DNA of 64,000 bases from JADJOY01 sp016713535 [NCBI: Deltaproteobacteria bacterium] (GCA_016713535.1 JADJOY010000030.1:62001-126000), one strand, 5' to 3'. Numbered from the stretch's first letter, positions 28,964-39,442 are shown. Notes: generated by a model from the sequence alone, not told the origin. Made by a program: numbers and translations.

Positions 28964-31629
28964 TCAGGCGCTGGCGGCGTCGGCTTCGAGGGCGTCGTCG
29001 TCGACCACGATCGCAGCCTCGCCGCAGCCGGCATCGAGCTCGGCGCGCAGCAGCGTGTCGAGCTTCGTCACCCGTGCCGTCGCCGCGTCGAGGCCGAGGA
29101 GCTCGAGGATCTCCTTCGGCTTCGCGGTGCGTCCCTCGACGCAGCGAGTGGTCAGGTCGAGCGCCGCCGCGCCGTCCGCGGAGCGGCTCACCGCGAGCGA
29201 GCCGATCGTGCCGCGGATGCAGAGCTTCACGCGCGTCTTCTGGCCCTTCGACTTGGCGAGCCGCTCGACCACCAGGCTGCTCGAGCCCATCACCCGCGCG
29301 ACTCGCTCTTCGAGGTCGGCCGGTGCCACGCCCTCGGCGAGGTCGATCCGGTACACGAAGCCCTCGACCTGGCACTGGAGCGAGGGTGCCCGCCGCGGGA
29401 CCTCCCGCGCCTCGTAGACCCGGAAGCCGAGCGGCAGCACGTTGCGCACGACGTCCGCCACGCTCTCGACGCACACCGTCTGCGAGAGCAGCACGTCGAG
29501 CCAGTCGCCGCGGGACTCCTCGCCCACCGGCGGCGCCGTCGAAAACGCCACCCGCGCGTGGGCGTGGAAGCCCTGCGAGTAGGCGAGCGGCAGGCGCGCG
29601 CGCCTAAGCGCGCGGATCCACACGTTCATGGTCTCGAGGTGCGAGAGGAAGCGCGCCTCGCCCTCGCGGCCGATCTTGAGCCACAGCCGCTGCACCGGGT
29701 CGGGCTCGATCGGGCGCGCGGTGGGCCGCGGCGCGGGCGTGAACGTGGTCTCTTCCTTCGCGCCGGCGCGCGAGTTGCGCAGCATGTAGAGGCAGAGGTC
29801 GCGCTCGCGGTCGATCACGCCGCACTGGTGGCACTTGGCGGAGCGGCAGTCGCCGGCGTACTCGAGCTCCACCGCGCGCTTCCAGTCCTCCTGGAACCAC
29901 TCCTTCGGGATCAGCACGTCGAGGTGATCCCACGGCAAGCGCTCGTCGAGCGCGCGCTCGCGGAGCGACTCGGCGGGGTCGTAGCCGGTCTCGGCGATCG
30001 CGTCCTTCCAGATACCGAAGTGCCGGAACTCGTCCCACGCGTCGAAGCGCGCGCCCTTGCGGAACGCCGTCTCGATCACGTCCGCGACGCGGCGGTCGGC
30101 GCGCGACACCAGCCCCTCGAGGAACGTCTCCTCGGGGTTGTGGCGACCGAACTTGACCGCGGGGTGAGCCCGGAACTGCTCCCACAGCCGGCGCTGCTTC
30201 TGCTCGCACTCCTCGATCGTGATCTGGCGCGCCCACTGGAAGGGCGTGAAGGGCTTGGGCACGAACGTGGAGACCCCGGTGTTGATGCGCGCCTTGCGGT
30301 TGATCGAGCGGCCGCGCTTCAAGGTGCGGATCGTCAGGTCCGCGATCGCGTCCACGTCCTCGTCGCGCTCGGTGGGCAGCCCGATCATGAAGTAGAGCTT
30401 CACGTGGTCCCAGCCCTTGTCGTAGACGGCCGAAGACATGCCGAGCAGCTCCTCGTCGGGGATCCACTTGTTGATGAGCGCGCGCAGCCGCGGGCTCGCC
30501 GCCTCGGGCGCGAAGGTGAGGCCGCTGCGGCGGTAGCCGGCGACGCGGTCGGCGAGGTCGACCGAGAACGAGTCGAGGCGCAGCGACGGCAGCGACACCG
30601 AGACGTGGTCCTGCTCGGCGCGCACCGCGGCCTGCTCGACCAGGGTCCGGACCCGCGAGTAGTCGCAGGTCGAGAGCGACACCAGCGACACCTCCTCGTA
30701 GCCCGTGGCCGCGAGGGTGCGCTCCATCAGCTCGCCCACGTTCACCAGGCTGCGCTCGCGGACCGGGCGGGTGGTCATCCCGGCCTGGCAGAAGCGGCAT
30801 CCCTGGGTACAGCCGCGCAGCACCTCGAGGCTCGCGCGATCGTGGACCTGCTTGGTGAAGGGCACGATGTAGCGGGTGGGGAAGGTCGCGCCGTCGAGGT
30901 CGCGGGTGGTGCGCTTCACGATCTTGGGGGCGTCGAGGGCGGGCACGATGCGGCCGTCCGGCAGCGTGTCCATCGGGTAGAGCGCGGGGACGTAGACGCC
31001 CTCGATCTTCGCCAGCTCGGCGAGCTTCTCGGCGCGGGGCAGCCCGCGGATGCGGCGGAAGGCCTCGGCGAGCTCGAGCACCACGTCCTCGCCGTCGCCG
31101 ATCACGAAGAAGTCCATGAACGGTGCGAGCGGCTCCGGGTTGAACACGGCGGGGCCGCCCGCGAACGTGAGCGGGTGATGGTCCGCGCGGTCGGCCGTCC
31201 GAAGCGGCAGCCCGGCGAGGTCGATGATGTTCAGGATGTTGGTGTAGGTGAGCTCGGTCTGGAGGGTGAAGCCCAGGCCGTCGAAGGCGGCCAGCTCGTC
31301 CTTCGATTCCCACGCGAAGAGCGGCAGGTCGCGCGCGCGCAGCTCTTTCTCGAGGTCGAGGGCCGGCGCGTACGCACGCTCCGCCCAGCACCACTCGAGC
31401 TGGTTCAGGATCACGTAGAGGATGTGGAGGCCGAGGTTGCCGAGGCCGAGATCGTAGAGGTCCGGGAAGATCAGCGCGATGCGCGCCTCGATGCGGCCGG
31501 CCGCCAGATCTTCGTGCTTGTGCGCGGTGTTGAGCTCGTTGCCGAGGTAGCGCGACGGCTTCTCGACGATGGGCAGGAGCTCGCGCGCCAGGCGTTCGCT
31601 CAGGTTTCGCGGCACTCGGTCGACGCTCA
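28964..31629 (-). CDS. B12-binding radical SAM protein (TIGR03960-like) fused to DUF2344
   Basis: An 888-residue protein. Residues 1-170 are a cobalamin-binding-like domain (IALIFPDLYDLGLGNLGLHILY...). The radical SAM core has cysteines in EVLRGCTQGCRFCQAGMTTRPVRER, then LSTCDYS, FAPEAASPRLR and GLPTERDEDVDAI. Four cysteines in GDCRSAKCHQCGV may bind another cluster. The C-terminal third (WLKIGREGEARFLSHLETMNVWIRALRRA...AYSQGFHAHARVAF) is a DUF2344/TIGR03936 domain, which in many genomes is a separate gene. Partners are often near rne or ribosomal genes and suggested to modify RNA or protein; the substrate is unknown. The stop is four bases past the hairpin array. Confidence 0.88.
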
Positions 31630-31905
31630 TTCGCACTCTCGGGAGGCCGATCCAGCGAGGATCCGGCCGGTCCTGCGGCTGGCGGTCGTTCGGCGCTCCC
31701 CGCCCTACGGGGTGATGACGACCGCCTTCGGTTCTTCGAAATGGGCCACGACCCAAGCCTCGAGCATCTCGAAGTGCCCGCAACCTAACCAACCTCCGCG
31801 AGCTTCGGCCAACCTGAGCGCCCGTGACCGATCGGCAACGGCGCGGTGGCGGGCCGTCCACGGCCGCGCGCGGGCCGGCCGCCGGGCGGCTCGGCCGAGG
31901 GCCCG

Positions 31906-32143
31906 TCTGTAAAGCAACTGCTATACAAAATTGTAAAGCTGATGCTCTACAAATTTGTACGGCTGATGCTTTACAGGCTCGTTCGGGCCAGTTTCCCCGC
32001 GAAAGGTGGCGATTTCAGGCCCCTGGGGGGCCAGGAACGGGCCCATTTCCCTCGCCGGCGGGGGCGCGGAGGCCCCCGCCCTACGAAGGCGACGTGGTCG
32101 GAAATCGTAGCGACGGGGGCTCCATCCCCCGTCGCCGGGCGCG
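31906..32143. repeat. Long repeat copy 1 with AT-rich 24-bp periodic block
   Basis: About 238 bp, nearly identical to 35744-35978. It opens with three 24-bp units (31915-31986) sharing CTGATGCT.TACA, far less GC-rich than the surroundings, with the perfect palindrome TACAAATTTGTA at 31948-31959. It continues through GGCCCCTGGGGGGCC and ends in a TTCCAT-type hairpin (CTCCAT loop here). From 31630 to 31905 nothing is recognised. From 32144 to 32527 there are further hairpins: 32188-32205 (GGCGGGC, loop GCAA) and 32340-32361 (GGCGGCCG, loop CTTCGT). Confidence 0.8.
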
Positions 32144-32527
32144 GTCCGTGGCCTCACTCAGGACCCGGGCCTCAGGCGGCGTGTAGCGGCGGGCGCAAGC
32201 CCGCCGAGCCGACCGCGGTGACCTTCCAGCCGATCCGCACCCGGTCTGGAGGGCCCGCCTCGGCGGACCGCGTCGGCATCATCTCGGCGGACCGCCAGGC
32301 GGCGGGCCCTCCGAATCGGATCGCGCGCGCGGGTTGGAGGGCGGCCGCTTCGTCGGCCGCCCCAACCGAACGCCCGGGGTCGTCGACGGAGCAGGGGCGA
32401 ACCCCCGCGACCCTCCTGCCGATCCACACCCGGTCGGGGGGCCCGCCGTCGCACTCCAGCCCGGCCCGCCGACAGATAAAGGGCACCTGTGCGCGCCTCC
32501 CGCGGACCTGGAGCACGAAGGTGCCGC

Positions 32528-33578
32528 TCATGCCTTCCCGCGCCTCTTCTTCGCGCGTGGCGGGGCGGGCTTCTCGAGCTGCTTCGCGATCGCATCGAAG
32601 GCGGCGTCGATCATGCGCGGCTTCGCGTCCTCCCGCGCTTGGTAGCGTGCGTACTCGCGCTCGGCCTTCGCCTTCGCGACCTCCGCGGAGACGGTCCCGG
32701 CGTGATCGAGCAGCTTGCGGCCCGATGCCTTGAGGAACTCGTCGAGCTTGTCGACCCAGTCGCGCATCGTCATCGGCTTCCGCTCGAGCGCCTGCAGCTC
32801 GGCGAACTCGATGTAGAGGTTCACGATGCGGTGGAGGACCTGCAGCTCGGGCTCGGTCAGGTAGTTCTTCGCGATCGCGGCGTCGGCTTTGTGGACCACG
32901 CCTCCCGGCCGCGTCGTCTGCATGCCCATGAAGGGCTTCTCCCCGTCGGCGCGCTCGTGGATGATCTCGGCGGCCGTGCGACCGTGCACGGCGAAGTGCA
33001 TCTTGTTCTGCACGGTCGCGAAGAACTGCTGCGAGAGCTCGATGTCGGGTTGGTAGTCGACGCTGGTCGCGTAGATGTCGAGGACCTTCTGGTAGAAGCG
33101 CCGCTCGGACGCGCGGATGTCGCGAATCCGCTCGAGCAGCTCGTCGAAGTAGTCGGTGTGGCCTGGACCGGGCGGGTTCTTCAGCCGCTCGTCGTCCATC
33201 GTGAAGCCCTTGACCAGGTACTCCGACAGGCGCGCGTTGGCCCACTTGCGGAACTGCGTGCCGCGATGGCTGCGGACACGGAAGCCGACGGCGAGGATCG
33301 CCTCGAGGTTGTAGTGCTCGATTTCGCGAGACCTGCCGAGCGCCCTCGCTTCGAACTCGTAAGAACGGCTTACAAGTTGCCGCCTCGTCAGCTCCACCCG
33401 CCGCGTAGATCTCGCGCAAGTGCTGGGTGATGTTCTGAGGCGTGGTCTGGAACAGCTCGGCCATCAGCGCCTGCGTGAGCCAGACGGTGTCGCCCTCGAA
33501 TCGGCACTCGATGCGCGTGCGCCCGTCCTCGGTCTGGTAGAGGAGCAGCTCTCCCGTGGGGGCGGCCGCGCTCGTCAT
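32528..33578 (-). CDS. rhuM: RhuM-family protein, frame break near 33329
   Basis: About 350 residues of the Virulence_RhuM family. The N-terminus GELLLYQTEDGRTRIECRFEGDTVWLTQALMAELFQTTPQNITQHL is a helix-turn-helix-like DNA-binding segment. The core continues EHYNLEAILAVGFRVRSHRGTQFRKWANARLSEYLVKGF, DDERLKNPPGPG and SERRFYQKVLDIYATS. The C-terminus is lysine-rich (RAKKRRGKA). The frame changes between VRSEGARQVSR and EIEHYNLE; one base restores it. RhuM genes are usually island-borne and their role is unproven. The ATG overlaps the stop of the upstream gene (ATGA). It lies between the two long repeats. Confidence 0.85.
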
Positions 33579-34804
33579 GGCTCGTCGCCCTCCAACTCCT
33601 CCCACGTCCTGCCCGCTTCGATGGCGGCGAGGTTGAAGCGCGCGCCTTGGTTGTCGTTCGGGTTGAGCCACAGCATCTGGGTGAACAGGGCTCTGGCCGC
33701 GCGGATGTCCCGGAGCCGCCACGCACAGAGCCCCGCCCCGTTTAGGCAGCGCAGGAACGGCCGGTTGTCGATGAGTCCCCACGGAAGCACGCCGGCGAAG
33801 TCCTGCCCGAGCGAGAGCGCTCCGATCGACACTCCCACCTCGTAGTGCGCGAGGGCTTGCTTCGGGCGCCGTTCGAACTCGAAGTTGCCGAGGTGGGAGT
33901 GCGCGTCCAGGCAGCGCAAGTCCCTCTCGAGGAGCTTCATCAGGCGGTCGTAGGCACCGCGCAGATCGCCGGCTTCGCGCAGCTCGGCTGCTTCGAGAAT
34001 GGGGTCGGACTCGAAGTCCTCGGGGTCGACGCCCGGGAGGACCTGCTCCATCTCGAACATGGGCCGCTTGCCGCGCGCGATGATGGGCTTCGCCCAGGCC
34101 TCGATGGGCTCGCCTTCTTCGCCCCAATAGTCGTTCACCGGGTCCCAATCCCCTTGCTCGTGCAGCGCGAGCGGCGTGAGGCCGAGCGCAGCGACGGCGA
34201 AACGCGTGCCCTGGACATCGCCCGACACGTACGGGTGGCGCTCGTGCGTCCACTGCTTCTTCGGCGTCACGGTGATGATCGAACCCGGCACCTCGTCCTG
34301 CACTGCCGTGCGCAGCGTCACCTCGCGCGCCGTGCCGAGCACACGACAGCGCAGCGCGTTCTGCTTGCACGCGAGCACCACCAGCTCGATCGGCACACCG
34401 ATGACGAGGTCGCCGCTCGTGGCCTTGGCTCGGCCCGCGGCTGCGGCGCCGACCGCGCGCTCGTGGTGCGCGAGCTCTCCGACGCCGAGCCAGGCCCGGT
34501 AGAGCGAGACGAAGCGCGCGCCCTGACTCCCTTCGGCGAAGACGACGTCCGCGAGCCCGACGCTGAAACGTCGCTCGCCACGAACGCCGGCGAGCATCAG
34601 CCCCGCACGCGGGTGCCCCGGATAGCCGATGGCGACGGCGGTGATGGGCTCGCCAACGACGAGGGCTTCCGCGGGCAGGGCGACCTCTCGCTGTGCGGCG
34701 GCCTCGAGCGCCCGGAGCTGCGCGTCGTCGGTCTTGGCCCCGGCGACGATGCGCGCGAAGGGCGCATCGGGCTTGCTCGCCGAGCTCGGCTTCTTGCGCG
34801 TCAT
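33575..34804 (-). CDS. Unknown TPR-type protein linked to RhuM
   Basis: A 409-residue soluble protein. The N-terminus is basic (MTRKKPSSASKPD). The middle contains RRFSVGLADVVFAEGSQGARFVSLYRAWLG and IITVTPKKQWTHERHPYVSGDV. The C-terminal 150 residues look like helical TPR repeats: GAYDRLMKLLERDLRCLDAHSHLGNFEFERRPKQALAHYE and GLCAWRLRDIRAARALFTQMLWLNPNDNQGARFN. ATGA overlaps with rhuM downstream and with the small gene upstream suggest one operon. I do not recognise a catalytic motif. TPR scaffold function is inferred. Confidence 0.75.
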   Translation of the reverse strand: MTRKKPSSASKPDAPFARIVAGAKTDDAQLRALEAAAQREVALPAEALVVGEPITAVAIGYPGHPRAGLMLAGVRGERRFSVGLADVVFAEGSQGARFVSLYRAWLGVGELAHHERAVGAAAAGRAKATSGDLVIGVPIELVVLACKQNALRCRVLGTAREVTLRTAVQDEVPGSIITVTPKKQWTHERHPYVSGDVQGTRFAVAALGLTPLALHEQGDWDPVNDYWGEEGEPIEAWAKPIIARGKRPMFEMEQVLPGVDPEDFESDPILEAAELREAGDLRGAYDRLMKLLERDLRCLDAHSHLGNFEFERRPKQALAHYEVGVSIGALSLGQDFAGVLPWGLIDNRPFLRCLNGAGLCAWRLRDIRAARALFTQMLWLNPNDNQGARFNLAAIEAGRTWEELEGDEP

Positions 34805-35232
34805 CCTCGCCTCTCGGTGGCCATCCACGCCGGGCTCGACCCTGAACCTGCGAGCGCGCGTCTCGCCCGTCGGAAGCTCCGCTCAGGGACCTCTGGCCCG
34901 AGCCGTCGCCAGAAGGGCGTGCGGGAATCTGGCCAGGTCCTCGAGGATTGGCGGGCACAGCCGTGCGGCTGAACCCGCGTGAGCGTCGTGAGCGCGTCGA
35001 GCCCCGCCTCGCGCAGAAGCGCGGGCGGCACGGAGCAGCGCGTGGCGTTCGTGCGTCCCGACTGCTCGACGCGCCACCACGCGAGGAGACGCGCGAGCCA
35101 GGGGCGCAGCGCGCTCACCTCGGCCAGCTCGGTGGCCGAGATGCTCTCGGTCTGCAGGACGAGGGCGGACGTGATGCGCTCGCGCTGCATGAGCTTGTAC
35201 CGCCTGGCCGTGGCCGAAGACGATGCGGTCAC
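34801..35232 (-). CDS. Possible small gene leading the RhuM operon
   Basis: A 143-codon frame whose stop overlaps the next start as ATGA, the same spacing seen further down the operon. The first 85 residues (MQRERITSALVLQTESISATELAEVSALRPWLARLLAWW...) look protein-like and helix-rich. The last 55 look less so, and another frame over the same bases reads PPILEDLARFPHALLATARARGP to a stop at 34883, so a frame break near 34970 is possible. No family recognised. Confidence 0.4.
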   Translation of the reverse strand: MTASSSATARRYKLMQRERITSALVLQTESISATELAEVSALRPWLARLLAWWRVEQSGRTNATRCSVPPALLREAGLDALTTLTRVQPHGCARQSSRTWPDSRTPFWRRLGPEVPERSFRRARRALAGSGSSPAWMATERRG

Positions 35233-35743
35233 CGCTGAGTTCGCCGGTCTCGCGTTGCGAGCGCGTCCACCTCGCCCTCAGCCTGATCGGGTCGACTGGA
35301 GGTATTGGCGAGCCTGTCGAACGCCCTCCTCGAACGTGGTGCACCGCGTCCGCGTGTTGCTCCTGCAGAGCGCCCGCCGATACTGGGACTTCTGCATACC
35401 GGGGGTCAGCGTGCCGTCGACTTATCCATGAAGGCCTGGCGGCGTGTCAAACGCTGCCGGGCCGAACGATCCTCTGCGTGCCGACGAGTTCCGGCCACAT
35501 TCCCGCGAACACGAACGTCCGGGGTGCGGGCTGCTAAGCCCCGGGTAGCCCGGCAATTGCCCCAGCAGGCTCGCGCGAAGTCGACCGCGACTGCGCGGCT
35601 AGGATGGACTCGGGTTCTTGCTGGCGCTGGGTAAGCCAGTCACGTACTCGAGGCCTGCTTCACCGAGGAGCCGTGGGCGAGCGGGCTCACCACGACGGAG
35701 ACTCCAGGGTGCATCCCGGGGCGCAGGCGGTGTGGGTGGCCCG
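35233..35743. other. Gene-poor stretch inside the repeat-bounded island
   Basis: About 510 bp with no reliable coding frame, tRNA or clear hairpin family member. Base composition is somewhat less GC-rich than the flanks. It may hold the promoter of the minus-strand RhuM operon. Confidence 0.4.
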
Positions 35744-35978
35744 CTGTAGCAACTTGCTATACAAAATCGTAAAGCTGATGCTCTACAAATTTGTCCGGCT
35801 GATGCTTTACAGGCTGGTTCGGGCCAGATTCCCCGCGAAAAGTGCCGATTTCGGGCCCCTGGGGGGCCAGGAACGGGTACATTTCCCTCGCTGGCGGGGG
35901 CGCGGGGGGCCCCGCCCTACGAATGCATCCGGGTCGGAAATCTAGCGACGGGGGTTCCATCCCCGTCGCCGGGCGCGG
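35744..35978. repeat. Long repeat copy 2
   Basis: Direct-orientation copy of 31906-32143, with the same AT-rich 24-bp units, GGCCCCTGGGGGGCC and terminal TTCCAT hairpin. One base change breaks the palindrome (TACAAATTTGTC). With copy 1 it brackets the RhuM island; start-to-start distance is about 3.84 kb. Confidence 0.8.
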
Positions 35979-36204
35979 CGACGACGGAGCAGGGGCGAAG
36001 CCCCGTGACGCTCCAGCCGATCCGCACCCGGTCTGGAGGGCCCGCCTCCGGCGGGCCGCGTCGGCATCATCTCGGCGGACCGCCAGGAGGCGGTCCCTCC
36101 GGATCGGATCGCGCGCCGGGCGAACGCTGGGTCGGCGACGGAGCGCCGACGCTCCAGACCGCGTGGAGCGCGCTCGCTCCGTCGAGCGCCGGCTGCGGCG
36201 CCCG
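35979..36204. repeat. Hairpin modules following repeat copy 2
   Basis: Contains GGACCGCC/GGCGGTCC around AGGA (36077-36096) and GTCGGCG/CGCCGAC around ACGGAG (36131-36150), the latter followed by GCTCCAG. GCGCTCG/CGAGCGC pair around CTCCGT (36170-36189), the reverse-complement loop. A 60-bp stretch (CCAGCCGATCCGCACCCGGT onward) also occurs near 32226. Confidence 0.75.
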
Positions 36205-37690
36205 TCAGCTCCGCCGTCTCGCCCCAGCGGGTCGGGTCGGACGACTGAGCAGTCGATCGAAGGCGGCGCCGGCCGTGTTCCGCCACGGCGAGCTGCAGTA
36301 CTCGAGCAGGTACCCCATCTCGGTGATCTCGACGAAGTGGTCGGGCGATCCATCGCGGCTCGGGGTCCACGGGATCTGGCCGTCCGGCACCGACGGCGAC
36401 CACAGGTCCCAGTTGGGCCACGGCGCGTAGTGGTCGACTGCGGCCGAGTAGCGCGCGACCAGGTGCTGGGTCTCGGCCGAGGTGAGCGGCAGCCCGCTCG
36501 CCGCCGCCACCGCACTGTAGCCTTAGCGTCGCTCCAGTAGCTCGGGTCGTCGCTGTTGGGGACGGTGCCGGCCATCATCTGGTCGGCGCGCTTGATCAGC
36601 CCCTGCAGGAGCTGCTCGGCGACGGCGTTCTGACCGGCGGCGAGGGTGTTGTCGATCGCCGCGAGGTGGAAGTACCGGATGATGTCGTAGTTGTAGTAGT
36701 GGCCGATCTCGGCGATCTGGCGCCGTAGATGTTGCCGAAGCCGATGCCGCAGTCGAGGCAGCGCGCGTCGTCGTAGGCGACTATCGCCGACGCGAGCTTG
36801 GGCTCGCATTGCGCGTTCGGCACCAGCCAGTTGTAGAGCGAGAAGCCCGCGAGGTCGGGGATCGGGCGTCGGGGTAGTGGGCACTACGCGCCTTCACCGA
36901 CTTTGCGGATGAACCAGCCGGTGTCGACGATGCCGCGCGCGAACTGCTCGAGCTGCGCCGCGCGTCAGCGGCGGCCTGCCGCACGTCGGTCGGGCCAGCG
37001 CGCCACGCGGCGAAGCTCCGGCACCACCCCGGAAGATGTGCGGCACGTCGTCCTGGCTGCGCCAGATGCGCAGCCAGATGTCGCCGAACACCGGGTTGGT
37101 GGGGTTGCGGACGGTCTTGGCGTTCCAGTCGTCGGCGGGGTGCTTGGCGTTGTCGTAGGTCACGACGGTGGGGCGGCCGTCCTGCACGAAGCTGTGTTCT
37201 GGTTGAAGACGGGCGCGCGGTGGATGCCGGTCTCGGGATCCTCGGCGTCATGTAGAGCGAGCCGAGGAATGGCGCGCGGCTACCCTTGGCCCAGGCCTTC
37301 GGTGAGGTCGCCGGAGCGCCGGGTCGCCCGTCGCGAGGTAGGCGCTGGCCGCTGCGGCGAGGACCTTGGGCGTCGGGATGGTCAGGTTGTCGGCGACGCC
37401 GGTGCGGTCGAACGTCTACCGTGCCGCCCGACTTGACGGAGCGCGTGTCGTACGCCAGTAGAGCCGGGTGAAGTCGGGAAGACCCTCGACGAGTGCCGGG
37501 CGCCATGCGCGTGGGTCACGCGGCGCAACCAGTCGAAGTAGCCGACGTCCTTCCAGAAGCCGGCTGATCTTGGCGGTGAACTCCGGCCACTTCGGTGGGC
37601 GTGGCGGCGCGCCGACGTCCGGCCGGGTGACCGGGAAGGGCAGCGACTCGAGGCCGAGGCCGGCGAGCGCGACCGGCTTCCGCCGCCGCG
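36205..37690 (-). pseudogene. Unknown secreted-type protein broken by many frame changes
   Basis: A continuous protein can be pieced together only by switching frame at least six times. Readable segments in order are PKWPEFTAKISRLLEG, VEGLPDFTRLYW, VADNLTIPTPKVLAAAASAY, RPTVVTYDNAKHPADDWNAK, FGDIWLRIWRSQDDVPHIFR, VDTGWFIRKVGEGA, FSLYNWLVPNAQCEPKLASA, YDDARCLDCGIGFGNIYG and AEIGHYYNYDIIRYFHLAAI. The last is AVDHYAPWPNWDLWSPSV to a stop at 36205. About 480-500 residues in total. The helix-rich, tryptophan-rich character would suit a polysaccharide-active enzyme, but I recognise no family. It may continue from the FGE gene upstream. Sequence error or decay cannot be separated. Confidence 0.5.
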
Positions 37691-37699
37691 CTCGCCGCG

Positions 37700-38671
37700 G
37701 CGGAAGCGGCGGACGCACCACCTCGGCGCTGGTCGCGATCGTCCGCACTACCGGAAGCCCAGGTGCTTGTCGCGGTAGCCCGGCGTGTGACCCGCGCGCC
37801 CGGCCGAGGGCAGAGCGCGGCGCCGTTATAGAAGGCCGCGCCGCCGCGCACCACGCGGTAGTAGCCGCTCGCGGCAACCGGTCGGATCGGTGGAGGTGAC
37901 CGGCGTGGCGGCGGCGTACCAGTCCCACGTCCACTCCGCGACGTTGCCCGCGGTGTCGTAGACGCCGAAGGCGTTGGCGGCCTTGGTGCGCACCGCGTGG
38001 GTGGCCTTGGAGATGCCGTTGGTGCCGCAGTACCAGGCGATCGCGCCGGCCGCGGGATCGACGGGGGTGCACGAGGTCTGGGTGATGTCGCCGTTGGGGA
38101 AGGCGGTGTCCGCGCCGGCGCGCGCCGCGTACTCCCACTCGGCCTCGGTGGGCAGGCGATAACCCGCGCACTCGTAGACCGAGGAGACGCCGTCGAGGGC
38201 GACGCTCGCCCCCGCGATGCCGCCGTTGGCCGCGCAGGCGGTGACGTCGTCGCCCGCGCTGCCGTCGGCGCACACCACGTCGCCGAGGGTGAAGCACGGC
38301 GCGTAGCCGCCCGCCGAGAGCCTTGTTGGCGAAGGCGAGCGCGTCGTACCAGCTCACGGTGTCGACGGGGTAGCTGGGACCCTCGCCGCCTTCGGGCCAG
38401 TAGCTCGGGTTGAAGCCCGACACCGACTGGAACTTGTCCTGGGTGACCTCGGCCGTGCCGATCTCGAAGCTGTGGCTGAGTGCCACGCCGTGCTGCGCCT
38501 CGTCGAGTCGCGCCCGGGCTCGGTCTCGGGGCTACCCGCCACGAAGCTGCCGGCGGGCACCGTCGTGTAGTCGGTGGTGCAGGCGGCGACGAGGCCGATC
38601 GTGAGGGCGCCGAGCAGTAGTTGCGCCGGGAAACGGGGGGAGCGAAGGGAGCACGAGCGTCGCGAGGGCAT
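37700..38671 (-). pseudogene. FGE/SUMF1-like lipoprotein with multiple frame breaks
   Basis: A formylglycine-generating-enzyme-fold protein. The start at 38671 follows GGAGA; the signal ends LLLGALTIGLVAAC. Pieces in different frames are TVPAGSFVAGSPE, FEIGTAEVTQDKFQSVSGF, YPVDTVSWYDALAFANKA, YECAGYRLPTEAEWEYAARA, FGVYDTAGNVAEWTWDWY and YYRVVRGGAAFYNGAALC, ending near GHTPGYRDKHLGFR. These are the complete FGE motif series. At least five frame changes occur. The catalytic cysteine pair of true FGE is not evident, so this is probably a binding or regulatory paralogue rather than a sulfatase activator. Confidence 0.7.
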
Positions 38672-38776
38672 GGCGTTCTCCAGGGGAAAGGGGCGCGTGG
38701 ACGCACGTCCAGCGCCCTACTCCTGTACACACTTGAGGGGCGCGCTCGGGGGCTTTCGCCGTGCCCCGGCGCGCCC

Positions 38777-39442
38777 TCACCAGGCAGGGGCGGAGCCGTT
38801 CGAGTGCAGGAAGCGGCCGCTGCTGGCGGGGGTGAGCTCGTCGATCCGGGCGATCAGGTTGCGCGCGGCGTCGGCGGGCTCGGGGTCGCCGTTTCCCCCG
38901 GTCATCTCGGTGCGGACGTAGCCCGGGTGCAGGATCGCGACCGCGATGCCGCGGGGCGCCAGGTCGTGGGCGAGGGACACGCCGGCGGCGTTGAGCGCGG
39001 CCTTCGACATCCGGTAGCCGTACATGCGGCCCGAGGTGGTGTCGCCCATCCAGCCCATGCGGCTGGTGACGAGGGCGACCTTGCCGCCGTCGCGGAGGAG
39101 CGGCGCAGGCGCAGCGGTGACCGCAGCGGACCGAGGGCGTTGACCTCGAACTGGCGGCGGATCGCTGGCTCGTCGAGCTGGTCGAGGCTGTCGACCGAGA
39201 GCTGGCCGGCGTTGTTGACGAGCCAGTCGAGGGGGGCGGCTTTCGAGGCGGCGAGCGAGGGCCTCGACGGAGAGGCGCCGATGCTCACGTCGACGTTCGC
39301 CTCCACGGTGGCGCCGCTCGCGGCGAGCTCGCGGCTGGGGTGCGGCAGGGGCGATGACGCGATCGCCGCGTGCGACGAGCTGGCGGGTGATCTCGAGGCC
39401 GATGCCGCGGTTGGCGCCGGTGATGAGCACGGTCGAGATCAT
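38777..39442 (-). CDS. Short-chain dehydrogenase/reductase with frame breaks
   Basis: A 220-residue classical SDR. The cofactor motif is TVLITGANRGIGLEITRQL, then DWLVNNAGQLSVDSLDQLDE and RQFEVNALGPLR (second frame), VALVTSRMGWMGD, and the catalytic Tyr/Lys in YGYRMSKAALNAAGVSLA. HPGYVRTEMTGG follows. At least two or three frame changes occur between 39120 and 39340. The motif set resembles SDRs of the CsgA/C-factor type. GGAGA precedes the start at 39442. Substrate unknown. Confidence 0.8.
   Translation of the reverse strand: MISTVLITGANRGIGLEITRQLVARGDRVIAPAAPQPRARRERRHRGGERRREHRRLSVEALARRLESRPPRLARQQRRPALGRQPRPARRASDPPPVRGQRPRSAAVTAAPAPLLRDGGKVALVTSRMGWMGDTTSGRMYGYRMSKAALNAAGVSLAHDLAPRGIAVAILHPGYVRTEMTGGNGDPEPADAARNLIARIDELTPASSGRFLHSNGSAPAW

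Noticed and set aside
31915-31986. CRISPR-like 24-bp repeats
   Set aside because: Units are contiguous without spacers and occur only three times per block.
35305-35634. Plus-strand small frames in the island
   Set aside because: Mutually overlapping frames of similar length with no family-like segment; no basis to choose one.
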